From Diplocarpon mali (taxonomy: Eukaryota > Ascomycota > Leotiomycetes > Helotiales > Drepanopezizaceae), in contig JAENRP010000050.1 of the NCBI GenBank assembly GCA_024741835.1, forward strand, positions 84,330 through 148,329: a DNA stretch of 64,000 nt, written 5' to 3'. The notes below the pieces were generated by a model. It was not told the DNA's origin and ran no database searches. It saw only the letters and a list, made by a program, of their open reading frames with translations. The position numbers and the translations under genes are program-made. Numbering within the stretch: position 1 is the stretch's first letter; every line of letters begins with the position of its first letter. Positions 45,600-57,695 of the stretch are shown piece after piece.

Positions 45600-46701
45600 A
45601 ATGGGGATTGGAGCTCGCGTTAGCCGCGAGTTTTCTCTGATTTCAGCTGTGATGTAGACGTCGTATGTGTACGGCCGAGATGCTCAGGAAGCCCAGCTTC
45701 GTCTTTTCGTCCCAGCTGCCCTCTGCTACCAGCAACCTGTTTCACAACCACCAGAACCAGGACCAGCGCTTTTCCCGACCGCCAATATCACTCGGGCAAA
45801 CAAGTAACAAGCACTCGACCGCGATCCCAGAGCCTCGCCCTCCTTCTCGGTCTCGATGAACTCCTCAGACTCCTGCCCAGCCTTATAACCTCCACGTCTG
45901 CTCTTTCACGAGGCTGTCTCTGTCTCCTCTTTCCGCTATGCAGGGATTCGGTCGGTAGCTAGGCCTCCCTGCTTCCAGTCTGCAATCGCCCCGGCACTGG
46001 ATTTGAGGATCGTGTATCCGAGCTCGGTTTCCGTGAAGAAGGCTGGCAGCTCTGTGAGCGAAGTCCTTGTGTACTGCTTCGTAACGGCTATTTCTAATCA
46101 CTGAGCCCGCTCGTGCTGGTATACAGGCATCTTGGGGTTTCTTCTTGCTTGCAGGTGAAGCTGGGTGAGAGATGTTGTTGGAATTTGAGTACTTGAGCTG
46201 CAGATCTAAGCGGGAACTTTTGTCTTCAACTTCGTTTGATGCAGGGTGGGGGTGGGGGCTGGGCATTTGAGGCTCACCCCGCATGATGTTTTTTCCTGTA
46301 GAAGCGGCACCGAGGCAATGCTTTTGCCTGCTGATCTGATCAATGATTCTATTCTCAAGCAATATATCAAGCGCCACGACTGGAATACGATCGCCGATCA
46401 GAGCCCAGGCTGACAAGTATTCTAGTGTAATTCGTGCAAGTATGAGCACATGGGACTTGTCGCGGGATAGTAGGGGCTCATCGAGGGCCTCGAAAACACA
46501 TGCATGGTGTGTTCAGAGGCGCGAATCTCAGCACCTTCATATTCGGTGAAACTACGGACACTCAATGGTGATCAAGGTGGGATGTATCCAAATCCCACCG
46601 AATCGCACCACCGGAATCCATGAACGCATTTGACCCAACGCCTTGCTGTGCACCCAAGTACCCATTACCACATCTCGTAGTCATAATGCAATCTACCTCC
46701 G
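45600..46701. other. Intergenic spacer
   Basis: This 1.1-kb space separates the methyltransferase promoter and the 3' end of ATG22, both on the minus strand. An open frame at 45883-46449 has no gene-like features. Confidence 0.5.
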
Positions 46702-48818
46702 CTATTCCCTCCCATGGTCACTTGCCAACATTCTCTGCGCTTCCTGGGGGCTATGAGTCCCGCTGGCCTCGGCGCTCTTGAACCCCTCGATGATTTCTGC
46801 CAATTTATCACCCTCAGCCTTCCCCCGGTCGACATCTACGAAGTAGATTAGAGGGGCAGGAAGCCCAACAAGCGCGGCGAGAAACCAGAAGGCAGGTCGG
46901 ATCTCCCCGGTATGGTCAACAATGGCGCCTACTATGGCCGGCCCGAAAACACTGGAGCCCTTGTCGGTGATGGCGTACAGTGCATAGAATGCGGCCTCTG
47001 ATCCTGGCGGAATGAGCTCTCCAAACAGCGATCGGCAGTAACTACTCAGTCCACCGAGAACAAAACCGTACACAAAGCCCAGAGGATACATCTCCCAGGG
47101 CTTCTGGAGGCCGATCACGCCCCATCGTTTGACGAAAGGCAGGTAGCCTAGCAATCCATACACCGGAATAAGCTCGAATATGCAGATGCAGGCTAAAATC
47201 GTATGATGCGGTCGGAGACCAAAGACACGAGAGATGTACGCCCAAGAGAAGGCACCGAGGACACCCGCTGTTGTCGCGATCACGTTGATCAGCCCTAGCG
47301 CTTCTGGCGCCATGTGAAGTTGAGTTTTGGCGTAAAGCACTGCTGTCCCGGAGACTGTCGCAATCGCATCCGACAACAGAAACCAGGCTGCCAGAAACAG
47401 CGTAATGTCTTTCAGGCGGCGGGCAAGCTTGACTGTCCGCCATAGGGACTTCCATGCAAAGAGAACGTATGCAGCCCATGATCTGCTTTCTCCGTTGGAG
47501 CCAGCTGGCAACGGAGGACCAGGTCGAGGGCGCAGCCATAACGCTGCGGGAATTGTAAATACGAGCCACCACGCTCCTACTAAGAATAGCACTAGCCGGA
47601 GAGAGAAGGTTGTACTCTTCATCGAGAAGATGACAATAATACAGACACATTGCAAGAATAGCCCTGCGCTGTATCCAATACCAATTCCCGTGGATGAGAT
47701 TTGCGTGGAAAGTTGCAATTCGATAGATGTAAGTTTCTTGGCAAGCGGCAGTGGCGGAGCGGATTCTGGAGGTGGCGAGAGAAGGGCTGAGGCCGAGTCT
47801 TGCAGGTCCTCGTCTTGCGAATTCAAAAAGTTATCGGGTAGCTGGTTTTCCAAAATAGTTGAAACCAGTTCGGGCGTAAAGTCTGGACTCTGGTACTGTG
47901 CTTTGGGATGATGTCTGACCATGAGTGGTAGGAAGGAATTCAACAGCACAAAGCTTGCCCCAAAACATGTGTTTGCAATCATCGCGAGAAGAGCGCCCAG
48001 AAGATATACCTTCGGATTGACGGGAAGGAAGAGCATAGTTGCCATTGAACCTGTGAACGCGAAAAATAGCAATAGCCGTTTTCGATAGTTGCCATGATCT
48101 GCAGCACAGCTTATGGAAACCACCAAAAAAGCTTGGAATAACACGCTGAGAGAGAATGTATACATCGCAAAGCTGGCCGTATTTATCTGGATTCCCAGCA
48201 CATAGACCACGCATTGTCCGAGATCTTTCATAGCATCTGGACCGCGGGGGATAGGATTCGGATGCGAGGAGCTCGAACCACAGGGGGTGGTCAAGTCAGC
48301 TAGTAGGACTCCATTTTCTCGTGCCAGCTGTTCGAGGGTGATTGGAATAAATGATCCTTTCAGGAGGTCAGCATATTCATCACACGGGCGGTCGGAATCT
48401 TCCGGCTTGCTGAGCAACCGCAGATATCATACAGCAGGTTACATCCCCAATGTTGCGAGGCTCTCTCTAGACACCCAGCTTGATGTGTCTAGAGCCAGAT
48501 GTTCCAGAAACCCTGGAAGAAGCTCTGCCACTCACCCATGCCGCAGAGCACAAAAACCTCCGCCGCAAATCCATATGCGTACCATCCCGAAAGCTCTTTG
48601 CGACTGGTCAGTCTTGTATCCTCGTCCTCGTACTGCGACGGGCCATTTCTGAAGCCTGGATCGGGACCCATGGTCTCGTTGGCGGAACTCGACCGCTCAT
48701 CGTCTGCCTCGAAGGACGATGTATGGGAGCGAAAGGAGCGTTTCGTGCTGTTCGCAGAGATTGCACGCTGTGCTTGATATGGTCTTGGATGAGGTTGAGG
48801 TTCGTTGCGAGGGACCAT
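46702..48818 (-). CDS. ATG22: Autophagy-related protein Atg22, vacuolar amino-acid effluxer
   Basis: Exons 48818-48536 and 48356-46702 encode about 645 residues. Atg22 is an MFS-like vacuolar membrane protein that exports leucine and other amino acids released by autophagic breakdown. The sequence [23 protein letters not shown] joins across a 179-bp intron to [15 protein letters not shown], the characteristic family N-terminus. The intron acceptor is CTGAAAG with a CTGAC branch 13 bases upstream. About ten to twelve hydrophobic helices follow, with the conserved [12 protein letters not shown] and a late [20 protein letters not shown]. The hydrophilic N-terminal tail of about 70 residues is serine-rich. 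Start choice at 48818 is the first ATG in frame. Confidence 0.92.
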
Positions 48819-51800
48819 TGCGCTGTGTTAGGTATGGGCTAGTAGCAGCGCGTTTAGAACATCGTGCCCGTGTTACAGGAAAGGTCGATGTGCACGTGAA
48901 ACGTTGCTCTTCTGACAGCAACAAAGAAGCGAGGAACTATGATATATACATATAAAAATACACAGCGAGTCTCGAGAAAAAGCGCACAGAAGAAGAGAGA
49001 GCCTTTGTGGTCTTCGTGCAGATTCAGACAAAGTAAGGCCGTGTTTAGTGCGGGAAGTTGTAACTGTCTTGCGCGATTGACAACAACTTTCCCCCGCAGG
49101 AAACCTGGAAGTTGTATTAACTTTTCTCCAACGAAGCTCTAACCTTAATGAGTAAGCGTTAAATCTAGGTACTCTACAACAGTGCCTACCTAACTCCTTT
49201 TTTTCAACGTGCTATATTAGTTCTAAACTGCACAGCAAAAGCGAGAAACGCTTCAGTCGGATTAGTTATACGGAGAAAATAGTATAAAAACTCCTTGACT
49301 TTAATATTTAGCCTGTTATAATTTTAGCGGACCCCGATTCCCTAGATAAGAGTCAAACCTATGCCTTAGTCAATAATTATTCCCTTCAGGTTTTAGGCAC
49401 GTACGTTCTTCAAATGGTGCTTAGGTAGATAAAATCTCCTTTTATTCCTCATCGTAAGATATGCCCTCCTTAGTAATACTGTAGCAGCTTTTTGTTTGAT
49501 TATATGAAGCGTCTTACTAGTCGGCGGTAGCTATTGATTATACACCTTATCTACTTTAGCTCTTGAAGACGTCTCCGAAAAGAAATCCTCGAAGCTGCGT
49601 GGCTTTGAAATATGTCCTTTCTGTCGCCTTTACCTCCTACATTGTAACCCGCCTTGTACCTCTTGATATCCATTGCCAAGCCCGTTAATTATAGGTATAT
49701 TTCTAAATAATCTTGGGGTACGCAAATAAAGGCCGAAAGTAAAAGACGCATATAAAAGAGCTAAGAAGTGAATTTTTTTTATCCCAAAGCTTTTGAAAAT
49801 GACTAGCTTTATTCCGACTTAGGTTTAATACTCCATAGTCGAAGGAACTTAAATCTCGACTCTGCAAACTCATTGAAAGAATCTGCAAGTTCGTAGGAGA
49901 CACCGCGAACAGGTACTAAGTCGTAGTTTTCCTACCTGCCTGCTTATTAACCTACAGGCATGGAAAAGTTATTGAGTTCAAAAATTTTTGCATGCTAGAT
50001 TTTCACTATATCACAATATCGGATTGAATATTTAACGCAGTAATGTAAAATGAAAACACAGGATTGCGAAGTTTATCTAAACATGTCTTACAGGTTAGAC
50101 AGAACTCGGATGCAGTAGTGATTTGAAAAAACTATTTAATTGTTTTCCTCCGAACAGCTTCTAATTTTTGCTAATCTAAAAGCGCCTACTACTTGAGATG
50201 CCTCATAGCAGCCCCGAGAGGTGCTGCGAGGGAATCAGTCGATCCATAAGGGAAACTAATAACTGCTTTTTGCAAAGGCTACGATAGAAATTTACTTTAT
50301 TTACTGGCTATTTAGCAGCTGTTAATCTTCGGGAAAAGGATTAGGCTGAAAAGGATTGGCTCAGATAGATGGGATTTGTAACGAATGTCATTGCAACTTT
50401 TGGATTACTGCACAGTAGCCTCAATTTTGCTTAAAATAGGTCAGCACAGACGGCCGCGTCTAGATAGGTCGAGGCACCTGAATTCCGTACGATGATTGAG
50501 GGGCTCTCAAGTCCTTGAACTACAATGTAGCACTCTATCGACTGACGGATACTACATTCAACTTATTTAAGTAGTCAAATAGGTGATTGATAGATCTTAT
50601 TTGAGGCTCAACCTTACAGCTCTTGTAGAACAGTAAGTCGCCTGTGCTGATTTCAATACAATTACTAAAATAAGCATATAAATCTTGTTCGGAGCGCTGC
50701 TTTCCTGCCGATTGCCATATAGTTCTTTATATGTGTGAGAATTTTCAGATTTGCTGTACAGAGTGCCTACAGAGTTGCGATAATAGTCGTTGCAAAACCC
50801 TGTAAAGTCTCGTTCGGGTGCAATGGCAGATGGATTTTAACCGCCTTCAAGACAGGCATTACTCAGAGTATCGCAACCCAGAAGGAAGCCTTTGTGGTTA
50901 ATTAGATTGCGACTGCTATCGCTATACATGTATCAAAGTCAAGATGACAGTCGTTTAATCTCGAGATTTGAAGCCTATGCCATAAATGTACCCCGATACA
51001 GTTGTCTTGTGTTGAATTTGCAGGCAAGCCTCTACGTCCCGGCTTTGCATGGCGGCACATGATCGAGAAACATATATAGGGTGAATACGGTACTACTAAT
51101 CTACTTGAGTCTCTGTGGCAATAGCAACACCTCAAATCAGCTGCTCAGTGATAACGAATCAGAGAATCTAAGAAACGCTTTGAAGGTAATAGAACTTGGT
51201 TCTTGTAAACCGTTAATGGCCTTTGATCCCAGGGCAAATAGATAAATTTAAAGTAGTTATTTGTTTGATCGACCTTTTATCTTCTACTTAATTTATTTAC
51301 ACGCTCTTTTATCTTTCTTTCCAGTCACAAAGCAGGTCGACATTGGATTGGGCAACAGGTCATAGAAGTGACCTTCTGCAGCAATCACAGGTATGCGCTG
51401 CCTGTTCACTATGAGACTGCACTCTGAGACTGAGAATCTTAATCAGAGTTCCGAATTGTGGAGTATTCCTAGTCCATGAGAGAAAACACTTCCTTACGTA
51501 TCAAGAAACATTCCCTTCCAGAACTTCTGTCGCCGTTCCCAGGATGTGGTTTAAACTTCCCAGGAAGGTCTCGAATGCCAGGGCAATTGTGAATAGAATT
51601 GTAAACATTCTGCTCAGACGATAACAGAGAACACATCCCGAAGATTACGCGTGTCCAGGCCTTATAAGAAGCATTCACTGTGATTGAAGGGTCATAGAAT
51701 TTCGAAAGGTTGGACGTGAAGAGCAAATCTCAAGTTCAATCTCAAATGCTGACTCAGCCGGCTAAATATACCACGCGCCATCTCAGTCCCCGGGCGTTCT

Positions 51801-52300
51801 TTGTGACAGGCTAGAGGCTGAAATCCATCATCGCACGGCGGCCCTGTGACAACACCACCGCCAACACCACCCAAGGGCGATCTCGGATCAGAAGCCCTCC
51901 ACGGCTTTCAATTCCTCGTCAAGACCCCCACAGCCGAGATAACGTACAACGGCGACTGCGACGACGTCCATAATAAGCTAGCCACGCCTTGCCTCCACGC
52001 AAGGTCGATCTGCATTCTTACCACGACGACAGCGCAGAATCGCGCAATCCTGGAACTCGAAATCAGTTACCGCATGATCTAGGGTCCAGTAAGGTGAAGG
52101 ATTCTCGATCGCGCCGATGCTCCTTGACCCTTGACGATACCTCAGGCCTTGCTCATTGAGCCCCTCTCAAACTTTCTTCACCTTCTACCGACAAAATAGC
52201 CAAGATAGAGTCGAGAGAGCCGGTCAAAGGAGGAGTGAGGGTTATCGGGAGTGATCCAAGGGGGTTTGAGAGGCTAGAGGGGGGTCTACGACCAGAGAGC
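48819..52300. other. Gene-free stretch including an AT-shifted island
   Basis: From about 49100 to 51700 there are no useful open frames on either strand. Base composition falls to about 25-42% GC in sampled lines, against about 50% in the flanking genes, with many TA steps. This fits a repeat mutated by RIP, but no transposon domain could be read. An imperfect inverted repeat (arms at 49050-49061 and 49083-49097) lies at the left edge. Normal composition returns by about 51850. Confidence 0.55.
51846..52082 (+). pseudogene. Coding-like fragment at the island edge, unidentified
   Basis: An open frame begins just after the AT-shifted island and reads TPPPTPPKGDLGSEALHGFQ, then FLVKTPTAEITYNGDCDDVH, with GC-rich third positions, stopping at 52082. 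It has no ATG at its start. It could be the 3' end of a gene whose front was lost, an exon of unknown context, or chance. Confidence 0.25.
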
Positions 52301-55300
52301 ATGCCTGGCGTCATCATGGATCATGGGAGCAGGAATGGCTCACATACAAACCACGATAGAGATCAACGGCCGAATGGAACAAATGGAGTTTCGCGTGCCT
52401 CTGAAAAGACTCAAGATAAAGGGAAGGCCCGAGCAGAACCTCTACAGAGCATGACGCCAACGAGCCCAACCATACCGGACGGTTTGAACGGAAACACGAC
52501 AGGCCCTCTGCGGCACGAGAATGGGGCCAATGGGATACTACGGGATGAGCAGGTGCAAATGAACCAACTGCCACCGGAGATCGCTCATATAGCAGATGGC
52601 TATATGCCTCTCTCGGCACTGCTAATTCGGCTGGCGCAAAAGAGTCATGCGGGCTTGTTGAGTGCAATGAGTGACTTGGTGCAGATGCCCACGCCTGCTG
52701 CCGTAGTTAATGGGAGCGCATCTCATCACAGTTCTATGGAAGATGCGTCATATGAAAATGTTCAAAAAAAGCTCCGACTGCTGAACTTCGCAACCACCAC
52801 ACACGAATCATGGACGAAGGCATTGGTTATTACAGGCTGGAGCCGGAAATCCGAGGAAGTGAGCAAGCTCGTTGACCTGAGAATACATCTGGAAGCTCAA
52901 AAACTGCTCTATACGGAAGCTATTGATTCTATGGCAAACAACAAAAGGGCGATACACAATTTTCGACTGCCGAATCCAGACTTCAAGACGGCTTTGGAGG
53001 TCTTGACCACAGGATCAGCCTCCTGGATGCCAGATGTAGGTAATTTCAGCTGTTCTTAAATATAAATGTTGACAAGGCTAGCTGAACTACATCCAACCGC
53101 GACCTCTGACCGCCAAGGAAGTACTGCGATCTTTGGAGAAACTCAACACTTTGCTTTCCATACGACTGAACTTGGACGATTACGATACCATTCCCCCACA
53201 ATTTAGAGACTTTACAATTCAGTCTGGCCGTGCAACATTTCGGGTCCCCGGTGAATTCGAGATTGATCTCACAATTGCAGACGAGGAGCCTGGTTCTCAG
53301 TATTGGTTCATTGATTTTCGATTCCTCTTCCGACCATCTTCATCGAATATGAGCTCAGGAATTCGATGGCACTTAGAAAATAAAGTCAACGAAGTTCTTC
53401 TCAAAGATGGCCTCACGGGATGCTATAAGTATCTGCACGAGCTCATCCTGACCTACAAGATCGCCGAATTCAGACGACAAGGTAACGAGTTGGCAAGATC
53501 AATCTGGATTGACACCTTAAAAGTGGAGATCCTCAATCGGCCGATTTGCATACAATACTGGATGGACAGATATTCCGGGAGATTGCTAGACGGCAGGCCA
53601 GCGAATGTCAAGCCATCCAAGAGCTGGATCATCCTGGGCGTTCACAGTGGCAGGCGGAATGATGGGCGTCCAGACTCCAAAGCCACGAGCCGTTTGTTCA
53701 TTCGATGGTTTCGCGAGTCGAAAGAGGTCACGGACGAGGATATATGGTTTGACGATGTCAATATCTCGACCGAATCACTGTTGAAGACTGTCATCGCAAA
53801 ACATATCAGCCACATCCTGACATCAATGTATGAGAAACTGTCGGCAAAGCCCCTGTATGCCAAACGGGAGTTGGAGTTATCTTTGAAGCTTTCTTCTGAT
53901 GACCCTGCCGATCTGGAAATTAAGATTCAATTGACGAACGAACACCATTTGTCAATCAAAATTGATCCTATTTCTGGGCGTTTCGTATTTGGGCCAATTA
54001 GTCGGATATTTTCCCACTACGAGGGCCTTCTCAATACCGTATGCCAGGACCCAGCGACTGATGGACATACGGCGATTGAGCGCCTTCGAAGCGCTTTGGT
54101 GACAGACGCAATCCAAATTCATGCCTCGAGCATGAGTTGGTCCCGGGTCAACAACCCAGGCCTCAGTCAAGATAGCTTAAACCAATTTGTACCTAAGGAT
54201 TCATTAGCGACCATCTGGTTTAGGCGGCCTGGCTGGGTAAAAGATTGGTATCTAGCTGTTACACAGAGCATGAGTGGGGAGAAGTGGCATTTGATCAAAA
54301 CGTAAGTAGAATCTTCCCCAGTGCGAAACTCAAATGCTCACGTTGATAGTGCTATTATACCAACTCCCGTCAAATCTAGTGCTGTCGGTCTAGGTTGTTT
54401 CCTCGAGTTGCCTATAAAGGGCGCATCGCCTTCCCCGACCTATTCTTTCCTATCAACCCTCAACAATTTTGCAGCTGGGATGATATCTCACTACACAAAT
54501 ACGAGAATGCTCCATTCCAGGCGTGTTCACCATATGCTAGGCAAAGGCAAAATTGCGAGATCAATCAAATTGCCAGCAATCTATGCGAAATTGTCGGAAC
54601 TTATCCCGTCTAAGAATCGACTTCCCCGAACAGGGAGAAACTGGGCCAAAGATATCATTAAAATATATTTTCATGGCGTTGAGGTGATTGCCCAAAGATC
54701 CAAAGATCCGGCCGAACTCGGCCCCTCGCAATCTACACTTGTATCGCAAGTTTCAGCATCAAGCCTTCCAACCTCGAGCGTTCTTGATTCTCAGAAAACT
54801 TTCGAGTTGGACGAACGTTCGGTTCTAGTAGTCGAAGCGCGTATGGTTATGCCAATACCCCAAGCTCTCTCGAATATTAACGAACAACACGACAAGCACA
54901 TTGTTTTCGATGCTAAAACTGGTTCACTTGCCTTTCGTCTACAAAGTCAGGTCGGCGAATCTGTCGTGCCAGAGCTTATTGAGCGCATAGTTGGTGTTGA
55001 GCGCCTCGTTGAGTTTGTACAGGTCATTCAGTTGCATGATGGAACTTTGAGATGCGAAACGGTATCTCTTGGGAAATTGGTATTCACGTATCCGAATACT
55101 CAATTAGTGGCCAAGCCAGACTCTATGGACATTGACAATGCCTCACTTACATATAAAGCGACAATCGATTTCAGTGCAGTGGATAACATCATGAAATTGG
55201 TGTTGGAGAGCGGCAACCCGCATCTCAGAATCGCAGACAACTTAACGAAAATTTTGAACGGGCCTGAAGGGCTCGGCGGAATCGCGACTCTACTTCCTCT

Positions 55301-55907
55301 GACTCTTCCTGTTCTTCGAGGCCTGGACGCCGTTGAATCGGCTTGGTACATGGATGACATGTTTGAAAAGGGGGAAGTTATTGTCAATGTTAGGGCAACG
55401 GATGTGTACCGCCTTCGCTATAGCCTTCACCAGATATCCTCACATACCTCTAATCCTCTCACAATAATCCGCAAAGTCGGATTCGAGATCAAACTGCGTT
55501 CGCGAAAGGCAGAGGCTTGGTGGTATGTTCAGCGGGTGGACAATTTTCGCCAAAAAGGATTAGATGCACTTGATGAGGCCTTGAAGTCCGTTTGGGATAT
55601 TTCGGGTCCTGATTGGCGGGGAATGCGTATCTGCGCTGTTGCTAAAAACAACGGCATAGAACTGCTGCTATTGAAGCTGGACGAAGTCGTTAGAAACTTT
55701 GTTTTGAGTGGCAAGAGCCTCGATAGTCCTGTTGCCGCTCCACAGGCTTCTGCGCCCGCTCCCCCGAAGCAAGCACCGAATCCTAGGATGCAACAGCAAC
55801 AAAGACAACAACAGCGGCACCAGCAGCCTTCTGCAAACCACAATCAGAGCCAAGGGAGGAACAACAATCACAACAATCAGAGCCGAGAGATCGTGGAGAT
55901 CGACTGA
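52301..55907 (+). CDS. MED14: Mediator complex subunit Med14 (Rgr1)
   Basis: Exons 52301-53035, 53082-54301 and 54350-55907 encode 1170 residues. Med14 is the backbone subunit linking the Mediator head, middle and tail. After a low-complexity N-terminus comes the diagnostic block LPPEIAHIADGYMPLSALLIRLAQKSH. The middle contains the family segments SWMPDLNYIQPRPLTAKEVL and the long alpha/beta repeats. The C-terminus is a Q/N-rich tail of about 50 residues ending SREIVEID. The first intron uses the acceptor GGCTAG rather than a nearer AG and gives PDLNYIQPRPL. The second restores an ACT codon in KTAIIPTP. The ATG at 52301 is the first one in frame. Confidence 0.93.
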
Positions 55908-57695
55908 TTGCCAGTTATTATGACGCGAGACGAACACGGCAGACGACAAAAACCAGCATGGAATAGGAGCATAGCGTTGACACGGGGATTGGGTTATGAT
56001 AGCGCAATTCGTTGAGCTTTTTTTCTTTTCTATTTTCACCTGCCTCTAAAAACGATGCGATCAATACAGGTAATTGAAATCGCTCTGCGTTGGCGTTCAC
56101 TAGGGAGGATGAGTTGTCCTCGGGCATGGGATCTTTCGCCGGGGTTTTCTGCTTTGGCGTTGGGGCTGGTGCTAAGCTCAGAAGCTCAGCCATGTGAGGA
56201 AAGAGATCCAGGCTAGGTTCCTCGCTGATGCTGGTGGAATGATGGCGGGTTAGGATAGAACCATGCAATGGACCGTGGTGCGATGCTGGATCAGGTCGCG
56301 TTAGATAGAGTAAGTGGTTGGCGAGGCAATAAGACGACTATGGTCGCTTTTGCAACATTCTGCGTATTGAATTTTTTTTTTTTTTTAGAGGCGCATCTTG
56401 TGCTTCTACATGTCACCAAGTCGCGGCTCTGTACCCGAATCTTCATACTTGTTTTCCGTTGATTTGGGCGCGGAGAAAGTCGCAATGGTAACCATCGCCA
56501 AATCGCTCCACCCCTTTCTTGAGTGAGGCCCATTGTTTTCATCTAGTCTATGGTCTATTCAAGTCAGCAGGCACGGCAGACTTGAAATGCGTTTGGAAAT
56601 GATGTGCTTCGACGGGCGTTCACGAGAGTAAACCTTTGGGGTTGATGATCAACGACCGCATGAATTGACGGTCAGAGAGATACGAGGGATTTTGTGAATC
56701 AGAGCATTCGGTTTGCGCAGAGCCAGGTGAAAATCATAGAGCTTGTTAGAAATGATAATTTACGCTGCAGAATATCCTTGTGAATAATATGAGTAGTAAT
56801 GATGTAAGTGACTGCCTCTCCTCGTCAGGCCTTAGTAAAGGCAATCTTCACAACCTACGGATTCCAGCTGGTGCCCTCAGGTTTTGATTAAAGCTCCAAC
56901 GGCGTAGACGTCGTCAAATTCAAAATCATCTCTTTGCGCCGCTAGTACGTCAAGAACCGTCACGAATCTACCTCTCCCTAGTTCAACTCGTCTAACATCT
57001 TCATAGAAGACATCCAATCAAGAAAGCATCTTCAAATGCGGCTTCAGCTTTGCTATCGGCATTATCAGTCAATATCGCGGCTAGTTCGCGTATATTAACC
57101 GCGTCTACACAGAGTATCACTTACATTACTATGCCGAGCGAGGCAAGCTATATCAGGCCACGGAATGGTATTGAAAAGGGCGTTCCACCCCTAATGAAGG
57201 CGGCGGCGGGGGAGGGAGCGCTGGGCTGTACGTGTAGTGTCCTTATAAAATATATAAATAACGGCTGTCAAATATGAGTATCCTCAAGATCGAGCTAATT
57301 CACTTCACTTTCCAGTATATGTATTCTGCTTTCAAAATCAGGCAATATAAAACCTAGAGGGTCTTTAAAAGACGGTAGTCGCTATACGCCGAAGAAAGAA
57401 ATCTCAGTCAAAATCAGCCACATCAAGGGAGAATTCTCATCAAGCCGGAGAACATTAAAATAAACCAGAGCGGGGCTGTACAGTGCGAAATAAAACCCAA
57501 TTTTTTTTACAAAAAATTTATTACTATGACGGATATTGGTGTGTTGTGTAAAAAAAACGACTCAAGCACGTTAGAATCGTAGCGATGAAGTTGATTCGGC
57601 TGGATTCGCTTGCATATAGTAACATAACTTTTTTCCATTGCTCCAAGACTCCACTAATCCATGATAATTTACATTTCAGTTTCGACTATTCCTTG
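55908..57695. other. Convergent spacer, partly AT-shifted
   Basis: This 1.8-kb region lies between the 3' ends of MED14 and the SMP/C2 gene. A 116-codon minus-strand frame at 55918-56268 has no recognisable features. From about 57000 to 57600 the sequence is AT-rich and resembles the island at 49-51.7 kb on a smaller scale. Confidence 0.5.

Noticed and set aside
45883..46449. 188-codon minus-strand frame upstream of the methyltransferase gene
   Set aside because: No recognisable domain, mixed composition, no splice or start context that improves it.
55918..56268. Possible small minus-strand gene after MED14
   Set aside because: Starts plausibly but the latter half reads as AT-rich non-coding sequence, and no family was recognised.
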